Below, one piece after another: positions 19,079 to 28,303 of a DNA stretch of 64,000 nt. This stretch comes from Pseudoflavonifractor sp902362925. Its GTDB lineage: Bacteria; Bacillota; Clostridia; Oscillospirales; Oscillospiraceae. Position numbers and translations under genes: made by a program. Within the stretch, counting starts at the first letter, position 1. Each line of letters begins with the position of its first letter. The notes beneath the pieces were generated by a model. It searched no databases. It was given only the letters and a program-made list of their open reading frames with translations, and was not told the origin of the DNA. The stretch is taken from assembly GCA_902362925.1 (NCBI GenBank), contig CABIYL010000002.1; one strand, given 5' to 3'.

Positions 19079-19216
19079 ATGACCGTCTGTACTTTTGCCG
19101 GTCATCGGGAGGTGTTTTTATCGTCTGTCTATCGTGATTTCGGCGGTGCCTTTGACACCGTAAACTATGCCTTGCGTCAGGACAAGCGCGTTTTGAACCT
19201 TGCAAAGATGGACTGA
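19079..19216 (+). pseudogene. Internally deleted SLOG/DUF1273 remnant (45 aa)
   Basis: Reads MTVCTFAGHREVF, the N-terminal strand and loop of DUF1273 proteins, then jumps to FDTVNYALRQDK, a later segment, and stops. The nucleotide-binding middle is absent, so I call it a deletion remnant rather than a gene. No ribosome site of note. Confidence 0.55.
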
Positions 19217-19284
19217 AATCGCACATTTGATATTATTTCTGTGGGTGGGTATAGTATAATAAAAACCGAAAAGAGGTGACTTCC

Positions 19285-19617
19285 ATGAGTGAACAATATA
19301 CGCCCATGATAGAGCGTATTTCCGAAGCGTTTGATGAAATTGACAGCGATCTGATGCTTGAGCTGACCGCTGCCGATCAGGAATATTCCGATGTGAAGCA
19401 TAAGATGAGCGACTTGAAGCGCCAACATCCTTTTATCGACGAGTTGCTGGAGGGCGATAGCGAAGTACAGATTACCGCCCAAGAACATGAGGTCTTAAAT
19501 CAGTATTTCCGTCTGTATTTACAGGCCGACAACATGGAGCGCAAGCACATCTACTTCCGGGGCCACACGGATGGCTTTTCGTATCTGAAGAAAATCGGTG
19601 CTTTCAAAACAGAATAA
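19285..19617 (+). CDS. Small acidic element protein, DUF6664-like
   Basis: 110 aa, ATG 19285 after AGAGGTG. The product is acidic and mostly helical (MIERISEAFDEIDSDL, ELTAADQEYSDVKHKM) and ends in YFRGHTDGFSYLKKIGAF, a block that recurs in proteins of clostridial conjugative elements. Family name from memory; no known biochemical role. Confidence 0.6.
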   Translation: MSEQYTPMIERISEAFDEIDSDLMLELTAADQEYSDVKHKMSDLKRQHPFIDELLEGDSEVQITAQEHEVLNQYFRLYLQADNMERKHIYFRGHTDGFSYLKKIGAFKTE

Positions 19618-19625
19618 TTTATAGG

Positions 19626-19653
19626 AGCGGCGTAGAATTTCTACGCCGCTTTT
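19626..19653 (+). terminator. Rho-independent terminator
   Basis: AGCGGCGTAG (19626-19635) with CTACGCCGCT (19641-19650), loop AATTT, then TTTT. Confidence 0.85.
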
Positions 19654-19724
19654 GCGTATCTAATTGCCTCTGCATAAAAAGTTTTGGGGTTAAATAAGTT
19701 TTTACGGATTGACAGTAAAAACTG

Positions 19725-19753
19725 TTGATATTTTAGAGCTTTTTCGATATACT
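19725..19753 (+). promoter_or_regulatory. Promoter of the ATPase-Hachiman cargo
   Basis: TTGATA (19725-19730), a 17-base spacer and TATACT (19748-19753), 28 bases before the ATPase start codon and downstream of a terminator. No other good promoter appears before hamA, so all three genes may share this one. Confidence 0.65.
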
Positions 19754-19781
19754 ATGAATAAGGAATAAGGAGGCGAGTGAT

Positions 19782-20981
19782 ATGATTATCCGATCAAACT
19801 ATATGAATATGCTAAAAACCTATCGGGATGTTCCGCTTGTGAAGATATTAGCGGGAATCCGGCGCTGTGGCAAATCCACAATTTTAGATATGCTGCGGGA
19901 TGATCTGCTGGAAAGTGGGATTGCCGAAGACCATATTATCAGTATGCGATATACGTCGGAGGATTTTGCTGATGGTATGACCGACAAAGATATGTATAAC
20001 GGTATAAAGGGGCAAATGACCGACGAAGGGCGCTACTACCTTTTGCTGGATGAAGTACAGGAAATCGAAGGTTGGGAAAAAGCGGTCAATAGTCTGTTGG
20101 AGAATGCCAACACCGATATTTATGTGACCGGCTCCAATTCCAAGCTGATGTCCAGCGAAATATCCACCTACTTGACGGGGCGCTACATTTCCATTCCGGT
20201 TTATACGTTATCTTTTGCTGAGTATTTGGAATTCAAAAAATCAGATTCCCGTTCTCCAAAGGAATTGTTAAACGAATACCTGCGATTGGGCGGGTTCCCC
20301 ATTGTGGCGCTGAGCAACTTTGACGAACGCTCCGCCTATCAGATCGTGGAGGGCGTCTATAACTCTGTTATTACGAACGATATTACAAAACGGCACAACA
20401 TTACGAACTTTGATTTATTTAACCGTGTTGTAAAGTATATCGTGGAAAATGTGGGCAAGACCTTTTCGGCCAATGCCATCGCGAAGTTTCTCAAAAGCGA
20501 GGGGCGTTCCCTGTCGGTGGAGGCGGTTTATAACTATCTAAACTGGCTGGAAAAGGCGTTTGTGATCTATCGCTGCCAGCGGTATGATTTGCAGGGAAAA
20601 TCTGTACTGAAAACCCAGGAAAAATTCTATCTGGCAGATGCGTCCCTAAAATACTGCATCATGGGATTTAATCCAAAGTCAATCGCAGCTATGCTGGAGA
20701 ACATCGTATATTTTGAGCTGCGGCGTCGAGGCTATGAGGTCTATATCGGAAAAAACGAAACGAAAGAAATTGACTTTGTGGCAGTGCAGCGCGACGAGCG
20801 TATCTACGTTCAGGTATGTCGTAGGTTGCCGGAGGAATCTGATCGGGAAATCGCCAATCTCCTTGAAATCAAGGATCACTACCCTAAATACGTTGTGACG
20901 TTGGACGAGTTGGCCGCAGGAAATGTCAATGGTGTAAAAATCGTACACTTGGCGGATTTTTTGTTGAGTCATGAATACTAA
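19782..20981 (+). CDS. AAA+ ATPase with C-terminal DUF4143 nuclease-like domain
   Basis: 399 aa, ATG 19782 after AAGGAGG. The AAA_14 N-terminal part has Walker A GIRRCGKST (residues 25-33) and Walker B LLLDEVQ (88-94), plus VTGSNSKL as sensor I. The C-terminal DUF4143 part ends in KEIDFVAVQRDERIYVQV, the shape of a PD-(D/E)xK-like core. Members are widespread and poorly understood. It lies 35 bases upstream of hamA without an intervening terminator, so it may be co-transcribed with the defence pair; whether it contributes to defence is unknown. Confidence 0.8.
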   Translation: MIIRSNYMNMLKTYRDVPLVKILAGIRRCGKSTILDMLRDDLLESGIAEDHIISMRYTSEDFADGMTDKDMYNGIKGQMTDEGRYYLLLDEVQEIEGWEKAVNSLLENANTDIYVTGSNSKLMSSEISTYLTGRYISIPVYTLSFAEYLEFKKSDSRSPKELLNEYLRLGGFPIVALSNFDERSAYQIVEGVYNSVITNDITKRHNITNFDLFNRVVKYIVENVGKTFSANAIAKFLKSEGRSLSVEAVYNYLNWLEKAFVIYRCQRYDLQGKSVLKTQEKFYLADASLKYCIMGFNPKSIAAMLENIVYFELRRRGYEVYIGKNETKEIDFVAVQRDERIYVQVCRRLPEESDREIANLLEIKDHYPKYVVTLDELAAGNVNGVKIVHLADFLLSHEY

Positions 20982-21016
20982 ATAACAAATTATGACGTGA
21001 AAGGAGCAGATAGACT

Positions 21017-21808
21017 ATGTCCCTTATAAATCAACTTTCAGATGAAAAGGAGCCTTTTGCTACATGTCTTCTATCAACTGATTGCACGACTACAAGCGGC
21101 ATAGAGCATAGAGTTTTAGAAGACAATGGACATAGTGATATTCTGCTCCGGTATATGGAAGATGCTTTGCAAAGGCATCATATTAGTCCGGAGGCATTAC
21201 AACGCCATATGGATTTGATTGCAACATTAAAAATAGAAAATCTCCCAATCCTTCGATCCCCTTACCCACAGACTTCAACAACCCAGAAAGGAAATTTTGC
21301 TGAAGTTTTCTTGGCGGAATATTTGGTTTCAACAACCGATATGGAGCTTCCCATATATAGGCTGAGATATAATACTAATCCAGATCAGTCTATGAAAGGC
21401 GATGACGTCCTATTGTTTGATTTGGATTCAGATCCTGTACGTATTATTGTTGGTGAATCAAAATTCAGAGGTATACCAGATAAGCAGTCTGTAATCGATA
21501 TTGTTGATGGGCTTGTACGCTCATATAAGGCTGGGCTGCCAATCTCTCTTATGTTTGTGGCTGAAAGATTGTTCCAAGAAAACAAGCCTGAACTTGGCCG
21601 AAAAGTTCAAAACTGTGCCATACTGTTTGCCACCAATAAACTACATATTGACTATGTCGGATTTCTCATGAGCAATCAAAATGCAAAAAATCATGTGAAC
21701 AGACATACTACAGATAATCTTCACAATTTGTTGATGATTTCGCTGGGAATACAAAACCCCGAAACTATGGTTAAGAAAGCTTTTGAAGGATTGGAGAGTA
21801 GATTATGA
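21017..21808 (+). CDS. hamA: HamA, effector of the Hachiman antiphage system
   Basis: 263 aa, ATG 21017 after AAAGGAG. DUF1837 family: KGNFAEVFLAEYL (residues 91-103), then KGDDVLLFDLD (127-137) and GESKFRG (146-152), which form a PD-(D/E)xK-type nuclease core with D129/D130, E147 and K149. In Hachiman, HamA with its helicase HamB senses damaged or invading DNA and degrades it. The stop codon overlaps the hamB start (ATGA), the normal gene pair layout. Base composition is markedly AT-richer than the surrounding element, a sign of separate acquisition. Confidence 0.88.
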   Translation: MSLINQLSDEKEPFATCLLSTDCTTTSGIEHRVLEDNGHSDILLRYMEDALQRHHISPEALQRHMDLIATLKIENLPILRSPYPQTSTTQKGNFAEVFLAEYLVSTTDMELPIYRLRYNTNPDQSMKGDDVLLFDLDSDPVRIIVGESKFRGIPDKQSVIDIVDGLVRSYKAGLPISLMFVAERLFQENKPELGRKVQNCAILFATNKLHIDYVGFLMSNQNAKNHVNRHTTDNLHNLLMISLGIQNPETMVKKAFEGLESRL

Positions 21809-24800
21809 GTATTCCAGCAGATTATATTTCCGATCTACTAAATGAATTGTCGCAAGGTCGTCTGGAAAACTTTATTGCTCAAACAGACGCGAGAAGAATT
21901 CTTCAAGAAGTAAAAGAAATTCCAGAAAACTATCCAGATTTTGATCCATTGCTTACAGAAAAAGCAACGCACATCGCCTATGTGTTGCTTTCATGTGGTT
22001 GTTCTTTGATGGAAGAATCAAATAGCAATTTTACCGTCACAGAAAGTTTATCAATATTAGAAAAGGCCGGTAAGTTATTATCAGATATTTATAAGTACAA
22101 TAATAATGAATTCGATAGCAAAGACTACAATTTGCTGATTTCTGGGATGGCATTATACGCTGCTAAACAATATTCGCGCGCTTTTATTGTACTAAATAAT
22201 GTAAATCTCGATTTTGTTGTTGGGCAAATAGTTATTCAATTTATAAAAAAAGATTTTAACTCTTTACTGCAAAATGTAAGCCAAGTTTTCTTTGAGCCGC
22301 CCAGTGAGTTATCTGACATACAAAGCTTAGATGAATGGGTTATTTCTCACGAAATTGCACGAATCTTCTTAATGGTTGTTGATTTTGTTCAAACAGGAAA
22401 TCAAAGTAACTTTGTTTCGATAGATAACATATTGGATAAGTTGCTGTCGATTGCCACTGAAAGCAATTTAATATCCTATTGGTTAATAGTAAGACTGCTA
22501 AAAATTATTCTTTTGACTTTTCAAGAGGCTTCTTTTTGGACAATTTTGCCACCTTTGCTGCCTGCTCAACATATAACTGAGAATTACATTCGGCTGCTTA
22601 GTGGATTCAAGCCTGCCATTACAGAGCTATGGCCATCACAAACAATGGCCATTCCGCTTGCAGTTGGCGAAAATAGCGGAGGTGTTATTAATCTTCGCAC
22701 AAGCGGTGGAAAAACGAGAGTTGCAGAGATTGCTATCCTAAACACCCTATCTAAGCACATTATGTCAAAAACTTTATATCTCGCCCCTTTTCGTTCATTA
22801 GCTTTTGAAGTCGAACAAAGCCTTAGTAAAACATTTGCTCCTCTTGGAATTACTGTTTCTCAGCTTTATGGAGGTTCTACTGCCAATGTAACAGACTTTG
22901 AACTTATCAAGCAATCTCAAGTCATTGTTGCAACGCCTGAAAAGGCAAAAGCTCTTATCCGATGTGGCTCAGGGCTTGAAACCGAACTCAAGCTGATTGT
23001 TATTGATGAAGGACATCTTTTAGGTGCAGAAGAAAGGTATATAAAAAATGAAATCTTTCTTACACATGTAAATGAATTTGCCTCTCGAAATCAAATAAAA
23101 ATGTTGCTGTTGTCTGCTGTTTTACCTAACGCAAATGAATTGGCTGATTGGATTGCTGCAGATACCAGCTTAGTCGCAAAGTCAGAGTGGAAACCTGCTT
23201 TAGAGAGGTTAGGACTATTATTGTGGGATGGAAAGCGTGTTAGGCTAGAGTGGGAAAGCGAAGGGAAACCATTTAATCCTAATTTTGTTCAAAAAGCACC
23301 TTTGGGGTTCGGAAGAAGAAGAAATATGTTCCCCAATAATAAAAAAGAAGCTATTGCTGCAACAGCGGTTCGTCTGGCAAAAACGGGAACGGTCATGATT
23401 TATTCAGCGCGAGCAAATTCTATTGAGGGATTAGCTGAAAGTGTACTTTTAGCATTGGGGGAACACCCAGAGAATTTTTTATGGGATTGTTCGCTCTGGA
23501 ATGTATTTGAAAGTGTTTGTAAAGAAGAACTTAGCGAGAATGATATTATTTTGATTGCTGCCAGAAAGGGGGTAATTTGCCATAATAATCGTTTGCCCAC
23601 TCTCGTCCGTATTGCTATGGAAAGGTTGATGCGTTCAAAACCACCGCTTATTATTATCGCTTCATCTACATTGGGGCAAGGTGTAAATGTAGGAATTTCT
23701 TCAATTATAGTTTCAACGCCATATTATGATCAAAACTGTATTAGCAATCGGGATTTCTGGAATATTTGCGGTCGTGCAGGTCGTGCCTTTTCGGATGTAG
23801 AAGGTAAAATTTTATACGCGATTGATACTACAGAAGAGGCATGGAAGGTCAGCAAAAATCGTAATCTTGCACGAAATTATTTTGATAACCGACAGATGGA
23901 AAGAGTCCAAAGTGGTTTACTTATAGCTCTAAAGGCTATTTATGAAAATGCTATGAAAACCAATACGGATTTCAATTTGCTTGTTGAAGCTATTGCCAAT
24001 GATTTTATTTATTCAGATATCAATGAAAAGTTTGCAGAGTGGATAAATAGACTTTTTGATTATTTAGATGACGAACTTCTTGCAATGCACGAGAATTTTT
24101 GCTTGGATGAAAATGATGTAACATGGGTTGATGGGGTCTTTAGAAAATCATTAGCGATCATTCAGGCTGATTCATCGCATGAAAATGAATATATAAGATT
24201 ATTGCAAGCACGCACAAAAGCTCTCTTAAAAAAAGTACCAGATAAAAGGTCAAGGCAAAAGCTAATTGCTTCTGGAATTCCTCTCTCCGTATCACAAAGG
24301 ATGTTGGATAGTGTTGAAGACTTTAGGGCACTGGCTCTATCGTTTGCATCTCAATCAACATCTGATGAGTACATAGCTCAAATTGACCGTATTGTTAGGG
24401 AAATTGAAATATGGAGCAATTTAAATGCAAAATATTTGGTGGGAGATATACCTGAACAGGAGTGCCTGGATCTTATACGTCATGATTGGATTAGCGGTAT
24501 GCCACTTTCGGAGATAATAAAAAATGAGCCGACGGCAGAAAAAATCACAAAAGATTACTATGGGTTTACATTACCGTGGATTATCCATGGCATTTCTCAA
24601 TTGTTTGATCCAGTATGGGAAGAAACCGTTACCCAAACATATTCTTCAATTGCCATGTTTGTTGAACTGGGCTTACCAAACATTACAAGCTCAAACATAT
24701 ATATGGCAGGAGTTCGCTCAAGAAGTGCCGCTTTGGAACTTGCTTCAATTGATATTTTTAATGGAAAAAGTGTGCCCGAAATCAAACAAATTCTTACTAA

Positions 24801-25125
24801 TGTTGAAATATCAGATGAAAACATTTCAAATACAGCACAAGTATGGATTGACCTTTTCTCAAATACAGCAAAATCGCAATCACTTAAACGAGTATCTTTC
24901 CCGAGTTTTACATGGAATAGAGATGATTTGCCAGATAGATTGTATTTGAGAGAGCAGAAAAACCAATATTATTTATTTTCAAGTGATGGATATTTTTGCG
25001 AAAAAGTTGAATCCACAGAAGAATTGCCTTTTTCTAACATCGCTAATATTGTCGGGTTGTATTTTGAATGTCGTGGTGGGACTTGGTATTTACAATCTTA
25101 TAATCCGCGTATCATTATAGAATAG
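21805..25125 (+). CDS. hamB: HamB, superfamily 2 helicase of the Hachiman system
   Basis: 1106 aa, starting within the hamA stop. The order of helicase motifs is clear: Walker A-like RTSGGKTRVAEIA (~300), YLAPFRSLAFE (Ia), VATPEKAKAL, DEGH box VIDEGHLLG (~400), LLSAVLPNANE (III), and the C-terminal motifs STLGQGVN and NICGRAGRAFS (~655). A long helical N-terminus and a 400-residue C-terminal region complete it. HamB scans DNA and releases or activates HamA. Both reading frames are intact, so the system looks functional. Confidence 0.88.
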   Translation: MSIPADYISDLLNELSQGRLENFIAQTDARRILQEVKEIPENYPDFDPLLTEKATHIAYVLLSCGCSLMEESNSNFTVTESLSILEKAGKLLSDIYKYNNNEFDSKDYNLLISGMALYAAKQYSRAFIVLNNVNLDFVVGQIVIQFIKKDFNSLLQNVSQVFFEPPSELSDIQSLDEWVISHEIARIFLMVVDFVQTGNQSNFVSIDNILDKLLSIATESNLISYWLIVRLLKIILLTFQEASFWTILPPLLPAQHITENYIRLLSGFKPAITELWPSQTMAIPLAVGENSGGVINLRTSGGKTRVAEIAILNTLSKHIMSKTLYLAPFRSLAFEVEQSLSKTFAPLGITVSQLYGGSTANVTDFELIKQSQVIVATPEKAKALIRCGSGLETELKLIVIDEGHLLGAEERYIKNEIFLTHVNEFASRNQIKMLLLSAVLPNANELADWIAADTSLVAKSEWKPALERLGLLLWDGKRVRLEWESEGKPFNPNFVQKAPLGFGRRRNMFPNNKKEAIAATAVRLAKTGTVMIYSARANSIEGLAESVLLALGEHPENFLWDCSLWNVFESVCKEELSENDIILIAARKGVICHNNRLPTLVRIAMERLMRSKPPLIIIASSTLGQGVNVGISSIIVSTPYYDQNCISNRDFWNICGRAGRAFSDVEGKILYAIDTTEEAWKVSKNRNLARNYFDNRQMERVQSGLLIALKAIYENAMKTNTDFNLLVEAIANDFIYSDINEKFAEWINRLFDYLDDELLAMHENFCLDENDVTWVDGVFRKSLAIIQADSSHENEYIRLLQARTKALLKKVPDKRSRQKLIASGIPLSVSQRMLDSVEDFRALALSFASQSTSDEYIAQIDRIVREIEIWSNLNAKYLVGDIPEQECLDLIRHDWISGMPLSEIIKNEPTAEKITKDYYGFTLPWIIHGISQLFDPVWEETVTQTYSSIAMFVELGLPNITSSNIYMAGVRSRSAALELASIDIFNGKSVPEIKQILTNVEISDENISNTAQVWIDLFSNTAKSQSLKRVSFPSFTWNRDDLPDRLYLREQKNQYYLFSSDGYFCEKVESTEELPFSNIANIVGLYFECRGGTWYLQSYNPRIIIE

Positions 25126-25140
25126 ACAATTTACTACATA

Positions 25141-25173
25141 GCCGAGAGGTTTTGAAAGCCTCTCGGCTTTTTT
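25141..25173 (+). terminator. Terminator of the Hachiman operon
   Basis: GCCGAGAGG (25141-25149) with CCTCTCGGC (25159-25167) followed by six Ts, 15 bases after the hamB stop. Confidence 0.9.
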
Positions 25174-25180
25174 CATACAT

Positions 25181-25247
25181 GCCCCCCTTACATAGTCAGC
25201 TATCCCAAGTGGACGGCAAATCCACGGCTATGGAAAGGGGGCTATTT
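25181..25247 (+). promoter_or_regulatory. Leader hairpin that encloses the ribosome site of the DUF3991 gene
   Basis: CCCCCCTTACATAG at the left pairs with CTATGGAAAGGGGG at the right; the AAAGGGGG arm is also the ribosome site for the ATG at 25250. An inner hairpin GTGGA/TCCAC forms the top. The arrangement suggests translational control. A similar leader is at 18512-18572. Confidence 0.5.
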
Positions 25248-25249
25248 TT

Positions 25250-26221
25250 ATGCCTTACTACGATTCGGAAGCGATTGAGCAGGCGCGGCAGGTGGACTTG
25301 CTCACCTACCTGAAAACCTGCGAGCCGCAGGAACTTGTCCATGTGTCCGGCAATGTCTACTACACCAAGACCCATGACAGTCTGCGGATTTCCAACGGCA
25401 AGTGGTGCTGGTTCTCCCGTGGGATCGGCGGATACAGCGCCCTGGACTATCTTATCAAGGTCAATGGATATTCGTTTATGGACGCAATGGAAACCATCAC
25501 CGGAAGGGCGGCAATCAAGCCGCCTTCTTTTGTGCCTGCGCCAAAAGAGGAAAAGCCAAAGCATCTGCTTTTACCACAGGCCGCGCCCGATAACCGGGCT
25601 ATGGTGGACTACCTCAAAAAAAGAGGAATCGACCCAGGGGTGATCGACTACTGCATCCAGACTGGAAGGCTTTATGAAAGCCGGAACAAGGGCCACAGCA
25701 ATGTCGTTTTCGTAGGCTTTGACAAAGACGGAAAGGCACGGTTCGGCTGTCTGCGCGGGATCGGTGAAGGGCGTTTTCACGGTGACTTGAGCGGTAGCGA
25801 TAAACACTATTCCTTTGCCTTGCCCGCCTGCGTGGAGAATCCAGCGGTACACCTGTGTGAATCCGCCATTGATGTCATGTCCTATGCGACCCTCTGCAAG
25901 CTGGACGGCATTGACTGGAGGCGGCACAATCTACTATCCCTGGCTGGGATCTACCAGCCGAAAAAGGTGCTGGCGGAAAGCAAGCTGCCCGTTGCTCTCA
26001 CCCGGTTTCTGGAGGATCATCCGCCCATTAAAACCATCTATCTGCATCTGGACAACGATGGCCCCGGCAGGCTGGCAACGAAGGCGATCATGGCGGTCAT
26101 TCCCAAAGAATACGAGGTCAAAAACCGCCCGCCGCCCACCGGTAAGGACGTGAATGACACCCTTTGTCACCGGCTTGGGATTCCCATTCGGTGCAGCAAC
26201 GGAAAGGAGCATGAACGATGA
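25250..26221 (+). CDS. DUF3991 and TOPRIM domain protein
   Basis: 323 aa. The N-terminus has a zinc-finger/primase-like segment (residues ~8-85: GKWCWFSRGIGGYSALDYL), DUF3991 in the middle, and a TOPRIM fold near residues 195-300 with LCESAIDVMS (the catalytic glutamate) and HLDNDGPGR (the DxD acidic pair). Such proteins sit beside relaxase genes on clostridial conjugative elements and are thought to act as primases or DNA-processing factors in transfer. The next gene overlaps by 4 bases. Confidence 0.82.
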   Translation: MPYYDSEAIEQARQVDLLTYLKTCEPQELVHVSGNVYYTKTHDSLRISNGKWCWFSRGIGGYSALDYLIKVNGYSFMDAMETITGRAAIKPPSFVPAPKEEKPKHLLLPQAAPDNRAMVDYLKKRGIDPGVIDYCIQTGRLYESRNKGHSNVVFVGFDKDGKARFGCLRGIGEGRFHGDLSGSDKHYSFALPACVENPAVHLCESAIDVMSYATLCKLDGIDWRRHNLLSLAGIYQPKKVLAESKLPVALTRFLEDHPPIKTIYLHLDNDGPGRLATKAIMAVIPKEYEVKNRPPPTGKDVNDTLCHRLGIPIRCSNGKEHER

Positions 26222-26409
26222 GAGAGTACGAAGTGACCATCACCGAAACGCTGGAGATGACCGTCGCGGTGGAAGCGGAGAGCCGTGAGGAGGCGCAGCA
26301 GATCGCCTCGGACAACTGGAAAAACGGCGACTATATCCTGGACGCCGACCACTTCAAGGACGTGACATTCCGCACCAAAGACCGGAGCCGTGACCGGGGC
26401 GAGCGGTGA
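26218..26409 (+). CDS. DpnD/PcfM-like small protein
   Basis: 63 aa, ATGA overlap with the gene before. MREYEVTITETLEMTVAVEA followed by SREEAQQIASDNWKNGDYIL is the signature of the DpnD/PcfM family, common in plasmids and conjugative elements. The function is not established. Confidence 0.7.
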   Translation: MREYEVTITETLEMTVAVEAESREEAQQIASDNWKNGDYILDADHFKDVTFRTKDRSRDRGER

Positions 26410-26462
26410 GATTCTTTTTTAGCCGTGAAGGATTCCCCGCAGGGGAATGGAATGTGTATGTA

Positions 26463-26530
26463 CCAGCAAGCATCGCCGTTTGGGGACAAACGGCAGCTTG
26501 TTAGGGGGAGCGCCCCCTAATACCCCTTTT
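26463..26530 (+). other. Candidate origin of transfer of module A
   Basis: Two strong hairpins in tandem upstream of MobC and the relaxase: GCCGTTTG/CAAACGGC (26475-26494) and TTAGGGGG/CCCCCTAA around AGCG (26502-26519). Hairpins next to a GC-rich CGCCCCCTAA tract resemble MOBP-type nic regions. The nick site cannot be fixed from sequence alone. Confidence 0.45.
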
Positions 26531-26547
26531 GTAGAATGGAGGTTTTC

Positions 26548-26658
26548 ATGGAAGGATTGTTTTTTGTCATTGGTTTTCTGCTGGGCAGCCTGAGTGGGAT
26601 TACCCTCATGTGCCTGGTGCAGATCAACCGTATCGGAAAGGAGGACAACAATGAGTAA
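26548..26658 (+). CDS. DUF3789-type single-pass membrane peptide (36 aa)
   Basis: ATG 26548 with TGGAGG upstream; the product MEGLFFVIGFLLGSLSGI then TLMCLVQINRIGK has one membrane helix (about residues 3-25) and a charged tail. This small protein is a constant companion of mobC genes on clostridial elements. Its stop overlaps the mobC start. Role unknown. Confidence 0.7.
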   Translation: MEGLFFVIGFLLGSLSGITLMCLVQINRIGKEDNNE

Positions 26659-26980
26659 GCGTAATATCGAGATCAAGGTGCGCCTCAACCGCAAGGAGGC
26701 CGAGGCCCTGAACAAGCGCGTGAAAAAGAGCAGGCTTTCCCGCGAGGCGTATCTGCGTCACCTTATCAGCGGCGTGGTTCCCCAGGATGCACCGCCCCCG
26801 GACTACTTTAACTTCATGCGAGAGCTGCACGGTGTGGGAAACAACCTCAACCAGATCGCCCAGAAAGCCCATGTGCTGGGTGTCATTGATGAGCGCCGAT
26901 ATGATGAAGAAATGCGGAAGTTCGATCAGCTTGTCCGGGACATCACCAAAGCTGTGATTCTGCCCAGACCGATGGAGTAA
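26651..26980 (+). CDS. MobC-like relaxosome accessory protein, module A
   Basis: 109 aa, ATG 26651 after AAAGGAGG. A ribbon-helix-helix N-terminus (KRNIEIKVRLNRKEAEAL, SREAYLRHLI) and the MobC signature GVGNNLNQIAQKAH. It binds the origin of transfer and helps the relaxase, whose gene begins 3 bases after this one ends. Confidence 0.85.
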   Translation: MSKRNIEIKVRLNRKEAEALNKRVKKSRLSREAYLRHLISGVVPQDAPPPDYFNFMRELHGVGNNLNQIAQKAHVLGVIDERRYDEEMRKFDQLVRDITKAVILPRPME

Positions 26981-26983
26981 GCT

Positions 26984-28303
26984 ATGGCCACAACATCCAT
27001 CTGGCGGGTGGGCGGCTGGCTGGGAAAGGTGGTCATCTATGTAGAGAACCCGGACAAGACCGAGAACCCCGCCGTCTATGAAAAGTCTGATATGGAAGGA
27101 CGCGATGCCCAGGGCCTTTCGGATGTCATCGAATACGCCGTCCAACAGCAAAAGACGGAAAAGGTCACAGCCGATGACGAAGGAACCGCCATCATGCAGC
27201 GGTTTGTGTCCGGGGTGAATTGCAGCCCGACTACTGCCCGCGATGAGATGATCGCCGTCAAAAAGCGGTTTGGCAAGGAGGACGGCACGGTGGCCTATCA
27301 CGGCTATCAGAGCTTTGCCCCCGGAGAAGCTGACCCACAGACCGCCCATGAGATCGGGCTGAAGCTGGCCAAAAAGCTGTGGGGTGAAAAATATCAGGTA
27401 GTGGTTGCCACCCATTTGGATAAGTCCAATCACCTGCACAATCATTTTGTGGTCAACACCGTGTCCTTTGTGGACGGCATCAAGTATCACCGCACCGAGA
27501 AGGACTACTATGATATGCAGCGGGAATCTGACCGGTTGTGTCGGGAGTATGGGCTGTCCGTAATTGAAAATCCCCAGCGTGGGAAGTCCCAGCACTATGG
27601 AGCGTGGCGGGCGGAACAGGAAGACCGCCCCACCTATCTGAGCCTTATCAAAGCAGATGTGGATACTGCCATTCGTCAGTCAATGACGGAGCGGCAGTTT
27701 TTTTATCATCTGAAACAGATGGGCTACGACATCAAAGTGGGCAAAGACATTACCCTGCGCGCACCCGGCAGAGAGAACGGCAGAAAGTTGTGCCGCAATC
27801 TGGGCAAGGAATATTCCCTGGAAAGCATCCGCAGGCGGATACTGGCACAGAGCCATCCTCAAAGGACACACAGGCCGCATCCACAGCGGTGCAGACTTCA
27901 CGGTGATTTGAAGCAAGCCAGAAAAGTAACAGGCTTTCGCGCCCTCTATTTTCATTACTGCTATCTGCTGGGAGTGTTTCCCAAAAAGCAAAATTGGCAG
28001 CCCCGGCGGGTATCTCATGCTTGCCGGGAGGATTTGATCTGGGCGAAGGAATTGACCGATGAGGCGCGGCTGCTGTCCCGTCACCGCATTGACACACTGG
28101 AACAGCTTACCGCCCATCGGACAGGTGCGGAGTCGGAAATGAACGCGGGCATTGAGCAACGAAAAGCCCTGTACCGCAGGCTGCGTACCAAAGAGGTATT
28201 GTCTGCCCCTGAACAGCAGGAGCAGATCAAAGCAGAAATTGCCGTCTTTTCCGGGAGGATCAAGGAACTGCGAAGGGAGGTGAGATTATGTGAGGATGTA
28301 TGA
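26984..28303 (+). CDS. Relaxase of module A (MOBP-like), C-terminus truncated
   Basis: 439 aa. The catalytic domain shows the three-histidine motif HLDKSNHLHNHFVVN (~residues 145-160) and an N-terminal region starting MATTSIWRVGG; the nucleophile tyrosine cannot be chosen with certainty. Relaxases nick oriT and pilot the strand into the recipient. The frame ends at LCEDV, where related proteins continue for tens of residues (family memory), exactly at the junction with a CD1107-type gene fragment; so the tail is cut off by a deletion. Confidence 0.8.
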   Translation: MATTSIWRVGGWLGKVVIYVENPDKTENPAVYEKSDMEGRDAQGLSDVIEYAVQQQKTEKVTADDEGTAIMQRFVSGVNCSPTTARDEMIAVKKRFGKEDGTVAYHGYQSFAPGEADPQTAHEIGLKLAKKLWGEKYQVVVATHLDKSNHLHNHFVVNTVSFVDGIKYHRTEKDYYDMQRESDRLCREYGLSVIENPQRGKSQHYGAWRAEQEDRPTYLSLIKADVDTAIRQSMTERQFFYHLKQMGYDIKVGKDITLRAPGRENGRKLCRNLGKEYSLESIRRRILAQSHPQRTHRPHPQRCRLHGDLKQARKVTGFRALYFHYCYLLGVFPKKQNWQPRRVSHACREDLIWAKELTDEARLLSRHRIDTLEQLTAHRTGAESEMNAGIEQRKALYRRLRTKEVLSAPEQQEQIKAEIAVFSGRIKELRREVRLCEDV

